Source of the DNA: Pantoea cypripedii
Lineage (GTDB): Bacteria > Pseudomonadota > Gammaproteobacteria > Enterobacterales > Enterobacteriaceae
Length of the DNA: 64,000 nt
Reading direction: 5' to 3'
Assembly (NCBI RefSeq): GCF_011395035.1
Contig: NZ_CP024768.1
Coordinates: 1,485,377 to 1,549,376 of the forward strand
In this document: positions 7,973 to 16,642 of the stretch, one piece after another
Position numbering within the stretch: the stretch's first letter is position 1
Layout of the letters: each line of letters begins with the position of its first letter
The notes under the pieces: generated by a model
Database searches by the model: none
Told to the model about the DNA's origin: nothing
Seen by the model: the letters and a program-made list of their open reading frames with translations, nothing else
Translations under genes and position numbers: made by a program

Positions 7973-8947
7973 ATGGATTCGCTTTCACAACTGGCGTTAG
8001 GTGCATCGGTAAGCGTGGCAGTGATGGGCAGGCGCGTGCCGGTGTGGCAGTCAGCGCTGGTCGGCGCGGTGATCGGTACCTTACCCGATCTGGATGTGTT
8101 TATTGATCACGGCGACGCCATTCGTAATATGACGCTGCATCGCAGCCAAAGCCATGCCTTGCTGTGGCTGACCCTGGTCTCTCCGTTGCTGAGCTGGCTG
8201 GTGGCTGGCTTACTCCGCCAGCGTCAGCACTGGGCGAGCTGGTGGCTGGCGACCTGGCTTGTGCTGATCACCCATCCATTGCTCGATTTGATGACTGTCT
8301 ACGGTACACAGCTTGGTTTGCCACTCACAGATTGCCCCTATGCTGTCGGAAGTATGTACATCATCGATCCACTGTATACGCTGCCGTTGCTGATTGCGCT
8401 TGGCGTCGCTCTGGGGCGGCGTGACAGGATCGGCTTGCGCTGGAATCAGGTCGGGCTGGTCGTCAGCAGCCTGTATCTTGGCTGGAGTATGGTGGCGCAA
8501 AGTATGGCAACGCAGCATATTGGCCAGCAGCTGGCTCAACAGAGGGTACAGCCACAGCGGTTGCTGGTGACACCCACTGCGTTTAACACGCTGGTATGGC
8601 GCACGGTGATTATGACGCCGGAACGCTATGGCGAAGCTTACTGGTCGTTGCTGTCACCGAATCGTCCACTGGAAATTCACTGGTATGATCGCCAGCCAGC
8701 GTTGTTTACGCCCTTTAAAGGTCAATGGCTGGCCGAACGCGTCGCCTGGTTCAGTCATGGTTTTTATGCCATGCGCCAGCAGGGTAGCGATACGCTGATC
8801 ACCGATCTGCGTATGGGAGAAGAACCAAATTACACCTTTACCTTCAATCTTGGCGCGCCGGATGCGCCGGATGCCGCTCCCATGCGTGAACCGTCGCTAC
8901 GGCCTACGCTGGCAGAGGCGTGGAGAAAGATGCGCGAAAGAATATAA
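7973..8947 (+). CDS. YdjM-family inner membrane metal-dependent hydrolase-like protein
   Basis: 324-residue membrane protein of the YdjM (DUF457) family. It starts MDSLSQLALGASVSVAVMGRR, the typical opening of the family, and carries the metal-ligand-like signatures GTLPDLDVFIDHGD (about 38-51) and MTLHRSQSHALLW (about 57-69). Several hydrophobic segments follow up to about residue 190, then a soluble C-terminal part. The family is annotated as membrane-bound hydrolase by motif only; no substrate is established. It starts 24 bases after rutR and ends in a shared bidirectional terminator. Confidence 0.85.
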   Translation: MDSLSQLALGASVSVAVMGRRVPVWQSALVGAVIGTLPDLDVFIDHGDAIRNMTLHRSQSHALLWLTLVSPLLSWLVAGLLRQRQHWASWWLATWLVLITHPLLDLMTVYGTQLGLPLTDCPYAVGSMYIIDPLYTLPLLIALGVALGRRDRIGLRWNQVGLVVSSLYLGWSMVAQSMATQHIGQQLAQQRVQPQRLLVTPTAFNTLVWRTVIMTPERYGEAYWSLLSPNRPLEIHWYDRQPALFTPFKGQWLAERVAWFSHGFYAMRQQGSDTLITDLRMGEEPNYTFTFNLGAPDAPDAAPMREPSLRPTLAEAWRKMRERI

Positions 8948-8979
8948 AGAATAAGGCCCGTTAACGGGCCTTATTCTTT
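8946..8979. terminator. Bidirectional intrinsic terminator
   Basis: A 34-base perfect palindrome: 15-bp arms (left arm AAAGAATAAGGCCCG) around TTAA. The A/T-rich outer ends give a U-tract in both directions, so it can end both the YdjM-like transcript and cycA. Confidence 0.92.
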
Positions 8980-8987
8980 CAGGGGGA

Positions 8988-10379
8988 TCAGGCTTTACGG
9001 CGACGTAGCAGCCAGCCCATGGTCAGAATCATAAACCACAGTGGTGTCACCATCAGGGCATGACGGGTATCATCCTGCAAGGTCAGCAGCACCAGTACAA
9101 AGGCGAAAAACGCCATACATACCCAGCACATAAATTTACCCAGCGGCATCTTAAACGTTGACTCCGCGTGACGCTGAGGATGCTGTTTGCGGTAGGCCAG
9201 ATAGCTGCACAGGATGATGGTCCAGACGAACATAAACAGAATCGCTGATACCGTGGTCACCAGCGTAAACACCGTCATCACATCCGGGATCAGGTAAATT
9301 AACGCTACACCGCCGAGCAGGCACAGGCAGGAGAAGAACAGGCCAGTGGTCGGTACGGCACGGGCCGACAGGCGGCCAAACGCTTTGTGCGCCACTCCTT
9401 GTTCCGCCAGACCAAACAACATGCGGCTGGTAGAGAAAATGCCACTGTTGGCTGAAGAAGCCGCCGAGGTGAGCACCACAAAGTTGACGATACTGGCGGC
9501 GGCAGGCAGACCAATCAGCACAAACATTTCAACAAAGGGACTGCGGTCAGCCAGCACCTGGTTCCACGGGGTCACCGCCATAATGACCATCAGCGCCAGT
9601 ACATAAAACATGATGACGCGCAGCGGAATGGCGTTGATGGCACGTGGCAGCACTTTATGGGGATCGTGAGTTTCAGCGGCGGCGGTGCCAACCAGTTCAA
9701 TACCCACAAAGGCAAATACCGCAATCTGGAAGCCTGCGAAGAAGCCGCTCAACCCTTTCGGGAACATACCGCCTTGATCCCAGATATTGCTCAGCGCAGC
9801 AGTTCCGCCGCCCGGTGAAGGGTAATGCATCGTCACCAGCACCACGCCGGTAATAATCAGCGCGACAATGGCGACAATTTTGATAATCGCGAACCAGAAC
9901 TCCATTTCGCCGAACATCTTCACGGTGGCAATATTCAGCGTCAGGAACACCACGACGCAAAGCAGGGCACTCATCCAGATGGAGAAGTCCGGCAGCCAAA
10001 GCTGGAAGTAAGCACTTATCGCCACCACGTCGGCGATGCCCGTCACGACCCAGCAGAACCAATAAGTCCAGCCAGTGAAATAACCTGCCCAGGGGCCAAG
10101 GAGATCAGCGGCAAAATCGCTGAAGGATTTGTATTCCAGATTGGAGAGCAGCAACTCCCCCATGGCACGCATCACGAAAAACAGCATAAAACCGATGATC
10201 ATATAAACAAATATGATCGACGGTCCGGCCAGACTGATGGTTTTGCCGGATCCCATAAACAGCCCGGTGCCGATAGCACCCCCAATGGCGATAAGCTGGA
10301 TATGGCGGTTGTGGAGATTGCGCCGGAGTTTTTCCGGTTGCTCCGTCGTGAGGAGGGCCTCTTTGGATTGATCAACCAT
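8988..10379 (-). CDS. cycA: D-serine/D-alanine/glycine permease CycA
   Basis: 463-residue amino acid permease of the APC superfamily (AAT family), 12 membrane segments. The N-terminal half matches E. coli CycA as I remember it almost residue for residue, including RRNLHNRHIQLIAIGGAIGT, GPWAGYFTGWTYWFCWVVTG and KGLSGFFAGFQIAVFAFVG. It imports glycine, D-alanine and D-serine by proton symport. A good ribosome site (AGGAAAG) precedes the ATG at 10379. It stands alone and ends at the shared terminator. Confidence 0.95.
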   Translation of the reverse strand: MVDQSKEALLTTEQPEKLRRNLHNRHIQLIAIGGAIGTGLFMGSGKTISLAGPSIIFVYMIIGFMLFFVMRAMGELLLSNLEYKSFSDFAADLLGPWAGYFTGWTYWFCWVVTGIADVVAISAYFQLWLPDFSIWMSALLCVVVFLTLNIATVKMFGEMEFWFAIIKIVAIVALIITGVVLVTMHYPSPGGGTAALSNIWDQGGMFPKGLSGFFAGFQIAVFAFVGIELVGTAAAETHDPHKVLPRAINAIPLRVIMFYVLALMVIMAVTPWNQVLADRSPFVEMFVLIGLPAAASIVNFVVLTSAASSANSGIFSTSRMLFGLAEQGVAHKAFGRLSARAVPTTGLFFSCLCLLGGVALIYLIPDVMTVFTLVTTVSAILFMFVWTIILCSYLAYRKQHPQRHAESTFKMPLGKFMCWVCMAFFAFVLVLLTLQDDTRHALMVTPLWFMILTMGWLLRRRKA

Positions 10380-10705
10380 AACGATTTCTTTCCTGTTTCG
10401 ATGTTGTGTCAGCTCTGCTGGCTGTTAATTAACCTGCTGTTGTACAGGGCAAGTGGCATAAGATAGTGGAATAGCCACAACTCTCGGTAATTGTTTTTTA
10501 ACATCTGTGACCTTTTGCGCGCTTTGCTCTGTCAGTAAATATTTACATGGCACAATCTTTCGTCACAGTGGGTGAAAAACAGGCAATTTCAGCAGGGAGG
10601 GGGTGTGAAGGGGGGATGATCTGTTCTGGCTGGCTCTGATAACAACGCCGCACATGCCAGCCATTCTCATTTCGGCATGCGCGGTAGCGGTTAGCGTCGC
10701 GGAGA
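10380..10705. other. Intergenic region upstream of cycA
   Basis: 326 bases between two minus-strand genes, expected to hold the cycA promoter and leader. An imperfect hairpin is visible at about 10649-10684 (CATGCC/GGCATG arms) and could end transcription of the DUF4396 gene's antisense side, but it lacks a clear T-run. Nothing else is supported. Confidence 0.4.
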
Positions 10706-11380
10706 TTATACTGCCGGATTAAGCCCGCGTTTGATCAGGAAATGATTGGCAGGCCAGGAGAAAAGAAAGCCTATTATCATGGCAAGTTGCAGCATGAACC
10801 AAAATCCAACCAGCAATGGATTGATTTGCTGATTTAACACGAATTTTAGGGCCAATCCCATGAAGAGAAAGATTCCTGCCTGATAAATCAGCAAAGGGAA
10901 AATTTCAGTTTTCAGCGCCAATAATAACGCGTTGCCGAATGAACGTTTTTCGCGTTGGCGAATTGCCAGGAATTGAAAAAATAACCCCACTAATAACGAA
11001 ATGCCGATGCAAATAATTGCCTCGATCCATAATGCCGGATTAATCGCAAATTGGTTTAGCAGGGTGATTATCGGGAGTGTCATTATGTCGCCGAATATAC
11101 AGGCAGCGGCGGACAATGAAGTGGAAATAAAAATGGTTTGCCAGCCAGCGTTACGATGTAATTTTTGTGGCACCAGCAGGGCGAGTTTAACCTGACGCGA
11201 GGGTTTTCTTCCCAGATACCACCAGGCTAGCCAGCCAATGAATGGCATATATAGCCCGGTTAATGGCCAGATTATATTCATCACCGCGACCGGATGGGGA
11301 TGACGGAAGAGGTCTTTTAAAATCATCAGGGCGGTACAGCCACCCAGAACAAGGAAGGGTAATGCCAACTGGTTCAACAT
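10706..11380 (-). CDS. DUF4396-like inner membrane protein
   Basis: 224-residue membrane protein with six or seven hydrophobic segments. The C-terminal half has the DUF4396 pattern: FFQFLAIRQREKRSFGNAL (about 142-160), LKTEIFPLLIYQAGIF, and FWFMLQLAMIIGFLFSWPAN near the end. In many family members a His/Cys-rich segment precedes a GD pair; here the region reads AAACIFGD, retaining one cysteine and the GD but not the histidine. Function of the family is unknown. It is monocistronic, AT-richer than neighbours, and lies upstream of the quorum-sensing genes on the opposite strand. Confidence 0.7.
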   Translation of the reverse strand: MLNQLALPFLVLGGCTALMILKDLFRHPHPVAVMNIIWPLTGLYMPFIGWLAWWYLGRKPSRQVKLALLVPQKLHRNAGWQTIFISTSLSAAACIFGDIMTLPIITLLNQFAINPALWIEAIICIGISLLVGLFFQFLAIRQREKRSFGNALLLALKTEIFPLLIYQAGIFLFMGLALKFVLNQQINPLLVGFWFMLQLAMIIGFLFSWPANHFLIKRGLNPAV

Positions 11381-11945
11381 AGTCAGTCCCGCTTAGCTTC
11401 TCGAATACGCGCGACAATGCGGTCAGCCCGGCTGCGGCATTGTCTTCCCCTGCAAATCACCGTTGCGTGTTACGCCGCTCACTGCTAAGAGTAGCTGGAA
11501 ACCTGCCCGACGGGAATCACTGTGAAGGGTGAAAAAGTGAACGGATAGCAGAAATAAATGAGATAAAGAAAAAGGTGGGGCGGAAATGTGGCATAAATTA
11601 ACCTGGAGAGTGAGGTTAAAACCCTGTAAAGAATAGATTTCAGTTAATGAGGATGCTGAATACTTATCAAACTATTGAAAATTTTCAATGATCATGGAGA
11701 TTGAAACGACATCGGAAAAATCCTATTCTAATCGGCGGTATCATTGAAAAATTGTGATGCTGTTAACAAAGACGATAAGCCCAGCCCATTCCATTACGGT
11801 AACGCATTGACAACCGGATGTTTATGATTGCTATCGAGTGGCTTGAACTCTTTTCAATCAATATTTTTTCTCTAACTAATTTAATTTTTGTGTTAATCAG
11901 TTCGAATAACAAGGTGCAAGAGCGTTAAACCGCGCTGAGGCAATA
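11381..11945. other. Long intergenic region upstream of the LuxR-type gene
   Basis: 565 bases without a credible gene. A 16-bp perfect palindrome ATTGAAAATTTTCAAT is at 11674-11689, and a related ATTGAAAAATTG string follows at about 11743-11754. A TTGACA hexamer at about 11806-11811 could be a -35 for the luxR-type gene, with a weak TGCTAT-like -10; if so the leader is over 100 bases. The region is clearly AT-rich. Confidence 0.45.
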
Positions 11946-12668
11946 ATGACGACCGATAATTATTTCGTCTGGCGAGGCGAGACCGAAATTCAATTTCAGA
12001 CTGTTACCGCAGTGATGCAATTGAAATCGCTCATACAAAAACACGTAGAAACATTGGGATTTGATTACTTTGCCTTTTTGATCCAGCATCCGGTGCCTTT
12101 TACCCGACCGCGGATCTTTTTGTTTAGCAGTTATCCTGAAAACTGGGTTAGCCGGTATGAAAGCGAGAACTATTATGCCGTCGATCCCGTGTTGTTACTT
12201 TGTCAGCGGCCTGGCCACGGGGTGGAATGGACCCATGATCTGTTTATCGGAGCGGGCAACTTATGGGCCGAAGCCAATGCTTATGGCCTGATGAGCGGTT
12301 TTTCCTGCTCCGCAATGGCATCAAATCGTGCCATTGGTATATTATCTATTGCGTCTAAGCAACACAGTAAGACCCGGCACTTACGCGTTGAGCTGGAGGT
12401 GAAACTTCACTTCCTGGCGGAACTGAGTCTGCGTGTGCTGGAACGTCTTAATGATAGCTCTATGGCGGTTTTATCTAATGATTTTAGTCAGCGCGAGCTG
12501 GAAATCCTGAAATGGACGGCGGAAGGAAAGACCTCTGCGGAAATTTCACTTATTTTAGCGATTTCGGAACATACGGTGAACTTTCACCAAAAAAATATGC
12601 AAAAGCGCTTTAATGTTTCCAATAAAACGCAAATTGCCTGTTATGCCGCAGCAATTGGTCTGATTTAG
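11946..12668 (+). CDS. sdiA: LuxR-type quorum-sensing regulator, SdiA/PhzR ortholog
   Basis: 240-residue acyl-homoserine-lactone-binding transcription factor. The N-terminal autoinducer domain (about 17-165) keeps the invariant ligand residues Trp67, Tyr71, Asp80, Pro81 and Trp95; the C-terminal LuxR helix-turn-helix (about 177-236) reads ILKWTAEGKTSAEISLILAI and HTVNFHQKNMQKRF. It resembles E. coli SdiA throughout (shared HPVPFTRP, WTAEGKTSAEI, TVNFHQKNMQK) and sits at the sdiA locus before yecF-uvrY. Unlike E. coli it is followed by a synthase gene. Ribosome site GAGG is 7 bases before the ATG. The name PhzR or ExpR may be used in plant-associated relatives. Confidence 0.92.
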   Translation: MTTDNYFVWRGETEIQFQTVTAVMQLKSLIQKHVETLGFDYFAFLIQHPVPFTRPRIFLFSSYPENWVSRYESENYYAVDPVLLLCQRPGHGVEWTHDLFIGAGNLWAEANAYGLMSGFSCSAMASNRAIGILSIASKQHSKTRHLRVELEVKLHFLAELSLRVLERLNDSSMAVLSNDFSQRELEILKWTAEGKTSAEISLILAISEHTVNFHQKNMQKRFNVSNKTQIACYAAAIGLI

Positions 12669-12677
12669 CGAAAAGGC

Positions 12678-12697
12678 AACTACTAATTTTAGTAGTT
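12678..12697 (+). promoter_or_regulatory. lux-box-like operator upstream of the luxI-type gene
   Basis: AACTACTAATTTTAGTAGTT is a 20-bp element with perfect 9-bp arms around TT, the size and symmetry of a lux box. It starts 9 bases after the LuxR-type stop and 91 bases before the luxI-type start. A possible -10 (TGTCTA, 12715-12720) would place the box over the -35. The AT-rich stem without T-run argues against a terminator. Confidence 0.78.
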
Positions 12698-12787
12698 CCC
12701 AGCCCGAAGCCAGTTGTCTACCCTGCGCCGGAACTTTGCCAGGCTGGCGCAAAGAAATCATTGCAAACATGGGGATGTCAGGGGCGC

Positions 12788-13402
12788 ATGATGAAAATAA
12801 TTCAAACCCAGTTAAAGGATATGCCATCCTCACTGCTGGCGGAATTGGGAACCTATCGCTACAGCGTGTTTGCGCGTGGAGAAGGATGGTCAATTCCACC
12901 TCGATTAAGCACCCCGGGTCAGGAGTATGACCGTTTCGATCGTTCGGATGTTACCTGGATGATTGCCTGGGATCCCCGTCGCGGGATTTGTGGCTGTTCC
13001 CGTCTGATGCCGTGGCAGGAACCTGAATTAACCGAAGGATTGGTGTTACCTTTCAGCCACGAAAAGGTTTGGGAGATGTCACGTTTCTCGGCCCGGCTGG
13101 AAGTGGATGCGGAACTGCCGCTCAACATTCTGTGGCATTCGGTGCAGCTGGCTGAATTAAGTCATATTGAGTTCTTGATCAGTTCCGCCACGCCGATGCT
13201 GGAAAAGATGTTTGAACAGCATCAGGTGGTGTATGAACCGCTGTCACCAGGATTGATTCAGTCGGAGGATAATCTGTTCGCCATTCGCATTCCGGTGCAG
13301 CAACCGGCGCTGGCTGAAAAATACCGTGGTACACGACGGTTTAGTCCGGAAGAGGTATTGCCGACATTGGGTGTTTCCGTTAACTGGCAATCACACAGTT
13401 AA
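12788..13402 (+). CDS. Acyl-homoserine-lactone synthase (LuxI family, PhzI/ExpI-like)
   Basis: 204-residue autoinducer synthase that joins an acyl-ACP chain to S-adenosylmethionine. Family-invariant residues are present: Arg24, Phe28 and Trp34 in YRYSVFARGEGW; Asp48 and Asp51 in EYDRFD; Arg72 in GCSRLMP; Glu96 and Arg99 in WEMSRF. An ATG pair at 12788/12791 follows an AGGGG ribosome site. The open frame extends upstream to 12761 but that start lacks signal. It lies on the same strand as the LuxR-type gene behind a lux-box-like palindrome, suggesting positive feedback. The acyl chain length cannot be told from sequence. Confidence 0.93.
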   Translation: MMKIIQTQLKDMPSSLLAELGTYRYSVFARGEGWSIPPRLSTPGQEYDRFDRSDVTWMIAWDPRRGICGCSRLMPWQEPELTEGLVLPFSHEKVWEMSRFSARLEVDAELPLNILWHSVQLAELSHIEFLISSATPMLEKMFEQHQVVYEPLSPGLIQSEDNLFAIRIPVQQPALAEKYRGTRRFSPEEVLPTLGVSVNWQSHS

Positions 13403-13405
13403 TGT

Positions 13406-13426
13406 CCCCGCGCGCGTGGCGCGGGG
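13406..13426. terminator. GC-rich convergent hairpin
   Basis: CCCCGCGC (13406-13413) and GCGCGGGG (13419-13426) form a perfect 8-bp stem with a 5-base loop just after the luxI-type stop and before the yecF stop. No T-run follows, so efficiency is uncertain. Confidence 0.6.
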
Positions 13427-13434
13427 CAGGCCGC

Positions 13435-13659
13435 TTACTGACGGTAGGCGGTTTTGATTTGACGAATGGTGTTGCTGAAAACTTCCGCCTGAGGTTTTTC
13501 CCCTAACGTCTGTACATAGCGCTCCATATTGATGATCACTTTCCCGGCATCTGCCTGACCCATTCCTTTCAGAATCAGTGTTACCATCATTTTCAGGCAG
13601 GCAACTTCATCTGCCAGCGCTTGTGTTTCCTGCGAGGTTACAAAGTCTTCATCGCTCAT
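13435..13659 (-). CDS. yecF: YecF family small protein (DUF2594)
   Basis: 74-residue protein, the same length as E. coli YecF, starting MSDEDFVTSQETQALADEVA. It is predicted to be mostly helical and soluble, with no known function. The ATG at 13659 is preceded by GGGAG; the frame upstream of it is not family-like. Position between the SdiA-type gene and uvrY is the conserved one. Confidence 0.9.
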   Translation of the reverse strand: MSDEDFVTSQETQALADEVACLKMMVTLILKGMGQADAGKVIINMERYVQTLGEKPQAEVFSNTIRQIKTAYRQ

Positions 13660-14089
13660 AATCAACTCCCTGGTTGTGTTACGTGATCCCGGCACATTCT
13701 TCCTGTGCGCAAAAAACAGAGTATATCATACGGTTGTCAGAGCAATTTATTCGCACTGAAATCAGAAATTCATGCTAAAAACGAAATGAGAAATTGCTGT
13801 ATTTATCGTCAATAAAAAATGACGGGAAGGTTTATTAGTTTTACGTGTTATGAGTATAAAGCGAAACGTGGTATAAATTATAACTCAATGATATTGATGT
13901 ATATTTTACTTTGTCATTCTCACGTGTTATTGCGGGATGCTAAAAAAGAGTGGTCTGTAACCGCTATTTGATTTGTATCATTTGAAGCGGGATTTATCTG
14001 CGGCGGGCGATGTTCTTTCCCCGGAAAACCCGGTAAGATAAGCCTCCTGAAAATATATTCCCCATCACTAACCTGCGGAGTACGTCCCG
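13660..14089. other. AT-rich intergenic region yecF-uvrY
   Basis: 430 bases between divergent yecF and uvrY, strongly AT-rich between about 13740 and 13970. It must contain promoters for both genes. I see no ORF, hairpin or operator that I can name. Confidence 0.4.
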
Positions 14090-14749
14090 TTGATCAGCTT
14101 GCTTCTTGTTGATGACCATGAACTGGTACGCGCCGGCATTCGTCGCATACTGGAAGATATGAAGGGACTGGTAATTGCCGGGGAAGTGGCCTGTGGTGAA
14201 GATGCGGTGAAATGGTGCCGTAACAATCCGGTGGACGTCGTGCTGATGGACATGAACATGCCTGGCATTGGCGGCCTTGAAGCAACGCGTAAAATCGTGC
14301 GTTACAACCCGGATATTCGCATCATCATGCTTACCATTCATACAGAAAACCCACTGCCCGCCAAAGTGATGCAGGCAGGAGCCTCGGGTTATCTCAGCAA
14401 AGGTGCCGCGCCGCAGGAAGTGGTGAGCGCTATCCGTTCGGTCCACTCGGGTCAGCGCTATATTGCATCCGATATTGCGCAACAAATGGCGCTGAGCCAG
14501 ATTGAGCCGCAGAAAGCGGAATCACCATTTAGCTGTTTGTCGGAAAGGGAATTGCAGATTATGCTGATGATCACCCGAGGGCAGAAGGTGACGGAAATTT
14601 CCGAACAGCTTAGTCTCAGCCCGAAAACCGTTAACAGCTACCGTTATCGTATGTTCAGCAAGCTGAACATCAGTGGCGATGTGGAGTTAACGCATCTGGC
14701 CATTCGACATGGCCTGTATAATGCGGAGCCGTTAATCAGTAGTGAGTGA
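14090..14749 (+). CDS. uvrY: Response regulator UvrY (GacA ortholog)
   Basis: 219-residue two-component response regulator of the BarA-UvrY system, which activates the Csr small RNAs and controls the switch between carbon-metabolism and stationary-phase or virulence programmes. Receiver domain 1-120 has the acidic pocket LLVDDH, phospho-acceptor Asp54 in VVLMDMNMPG and Lys in GYLSKGA; the LuxR/FixJ-type helix-turn-helix is at about 145-205 (LSPKTVNSYRYRMFSKLNI). The start is TTG at 14090, as in E. coli. It overlaps uvrC by 8 bases. Confidence 0.97.
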   Translation: MISLLLVDDHELVRAGIRRILEDMKGLVIAGEVACGEDAVKWCRNNPVDVVLMDMNMPGIGGLEATRKIVRYNPDIRIIMLTIHTENPLPAKVMQAGASGYLSKGAAPQEVVSAIRSVHSGQRYIASDIAQQMALSQIEPQKAESPFSCLSERELQIMLMITRGQKVTEISEQLSLSPKTVNSYRYRMFSKLNISGDVELTHLAIRHGLYNAEPLISSE

Positions 14750-16574
14750 CGTTTTCAATTCTAAAGCCTTTCTCAGCACCGTGACCAGTCAGCCCGGCGT
14801 CTACCGTATGTACGACGCGACAGGCACGGTGATCTATGTTGGCAAAGCCAAAGACCTCAAAAAACGCCTCAGCAGTTATTTTCGCTCACAGGTAGGTAGC
14901 CGTAAGACCGAAGCGCTGGTGAGTAATATCCAGCAAATCGATGTCACCGTAACGCATACCGAGACCGAAGCGCTGCTGCTGGAGCATAACTACATCAAGC
15001 TGTATCAGCCGCGTTATAACGTGCTGCTGCGCGATGACAAATCTTATCCTTACATCTTTCTCAGCGCAGACACTCATCCACGGCTGGCGATGCACCGTGG
15101 GGCCAAACATGCCAAAGGGGAATACTTTGGCCCGTTTCCGAACGGTTATGCTGTGCGGGAAACCCTGGCGCTGTTGCAGAAAGTCTTCCCAATTCGTCAG
15201 TGCGAAAACAGCGTTTATCGCAACCGATCACGGCCATGTCTGCAATATCAGATTGGCCGCTGCCTCGGTCCTTGCGTGGCAGGTCTGGTCACTGAAGAAG
15301 AATATGCACAGCAAACCGATTATGTTCGGCTGTTTCTGGCAGGTAAGGATGACCAGGTCCTGAATCAGCTGGTCAAAAGAATGGAAGCCGCCAGCCAGGA
15401 TCTGCGTTTTGAAGAAGCCGCACGGTTGCGCGATCAAATTCTGGCGGTGCGTCGCATTACCGAGAAGCAGTTCGTCTCCAATCAGGGGGATGACCTGGAT
15501 GTGATGGGCGTCGCCTACGATGCAGGCATGGCTTGTCTGCATGTCCTGTTTATTCGTCAGGGTAAGGTGCTGGGCAGCCGCAGCTATTTCCCGAAGGTTC
15601 CTGCGGATACGGAACTGGCGGAGGTGGTACAAACCTTCCTCGGCCAATTTTATTTGCAGGGCAGTGAGGCACGCACTTTGCCGTCCGAGATCCTGCTGGA
15701 TTTCAGCCTGCCGGAACGCGAGTTACTGGCTGAATCGCTCAGCGAGCTGGCTGGGCGCAAGGTCAATATCCAGAGCAAACCGCGTGGCGATCGCGCCCGC
15801 TACCTTAAGCTGGCACGCACCAATGCCGCTACTGCGCTGACCACACGGCTTTCCCAGCATTCAACGATACAACAGCGCCTGGCTGCACTGGCAACGTTCC
15901 TCGAACTGGACCAGATCAATCGCATGGAGTGTTTCGACATCAGCCACACCATGGGGGAGCAGACCATTGCTTCCTGCGTGGTGTTTGATCGCAATGGCCC
16001 GATGCGTAGCGATTACCGACGTTACAATATCGAAGGTATTACACCCGGCGATGATTATGCCGCGATGAATCAGGCGCTGCGCCGTCGCTACGGCAAAGCG
16101 CTGGAAGAAGATAAAATCCCTGACGTTATCCTGATTGATGGCGGTAAAGGACAACTGGCGCAGGCAAAGCAGGTATTTGCCGAACTGGATGTGCCCTGGG
16201 ACAAAGATCGTCCGATATTGCTCGGTGTCGCGAAGGGGAGCGATCGTAAAGCGGGTCTTGAGACGCTGTTTTTCGAAGCGGAAGGTGAGGGCGTCTCGCT
16301 GCCGCCGGATTCGCCAGCGCTGCACGTCATTCAGCATATTCGTGATGATGCTCACAATCACGCGATCTCAGGTCATCGTAAAAAAAGGGCCAAAGTTAAG
16401 AACACCAGCGCGCTGGAAAGTATCGAAGGTGTCGGGCCGAAACGCCGTCAGCAGCTGCTTAAGTATATGGGTGGCCTGCAACCGTTGATGAATGCCAGTG
16501 TGGAAGAAATAGCGAAGGTGCCGGGCATTTCCTTCGCGCTGGCAGAAAAAATCTTCTATTCACTGAAACACTAA
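14742..16574 (+). CDS. uvrC: Excinuclease ABC subunit C
   Basis: 610-residue nuclease of nucleotide excision repair, making both incisions around a lesion recognised by UvrAB. Domains visible: GIY-YIG nuclease at the N-terminus (PGVYRMYDATGTVIYVGKAK, about 19-38), UVR domain binding UvrB at about 204-240, RNase H-like endonuclease with ECFDISHTMGEQTIASCVVF and LIDGGKGQL, and tandem helix-hairpin-helix at the C-terminus. Start is GTG at 14742 inside the end of uvrY, the usual uvrY-uvrC coupling. Confidence 0.97.
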   Translation: MSDVFNSKAFLSTVTSQPGVYRMYDATGTVIYVGKAKDLKKRLSSYFRSQVGSRKTEALVSNIQQIDVTVTHTETEALLLEHNYIKLYQPRYNVLLRDDKSYPYIFLSADTHPRLAMHRGAKHAKGEYFGPFPNGYAVRETLALLQKVFPIRQCENSVYRNRSRPCLQYQIGRCLGPCVAGLVTEEEYAQQTDYVRLFLAGKDDQVLNQLVKRMEAASQDLRFEEAARLRDQILAVRRITEKQFVSNQGDDLDVMGVAYDAGMACLHVLFIRQGKVLGSRSYFPKVPADTELAEVVQTFLGQFYLQGSEARTLPSEILLDFSLPERELLAESLSELAGRKVNIQSKPRGDRARYLKLARTNAATALTTRLSQHSTIQQRLAALATFLELDQINRMECFDISHTMGEQTIASCVVFDRNGPMRSDYRRYNIEGITPGDDYAAMNQALRRRYGKALEEDKIPDVILIDGGKGQLAQAKQVFAELDVPWDKDRPILLGVAKGSDRKAGLETLFFEAEGEGVSLPPDSPALHVIQHIRDDAHNHAISGHRKKRAKVKNTSALESIEGVGPKRRQQLLKYMGGLQPLMNASVEEIAKVPGISFALAEKIFYSLKH

Positions 16575-16642
16575 CATTGAAAGAGGGGGGGCAATGTAGG
16601 AACATACGTTAAATTCTACCCATACCAGACAGTTACTGGCAT

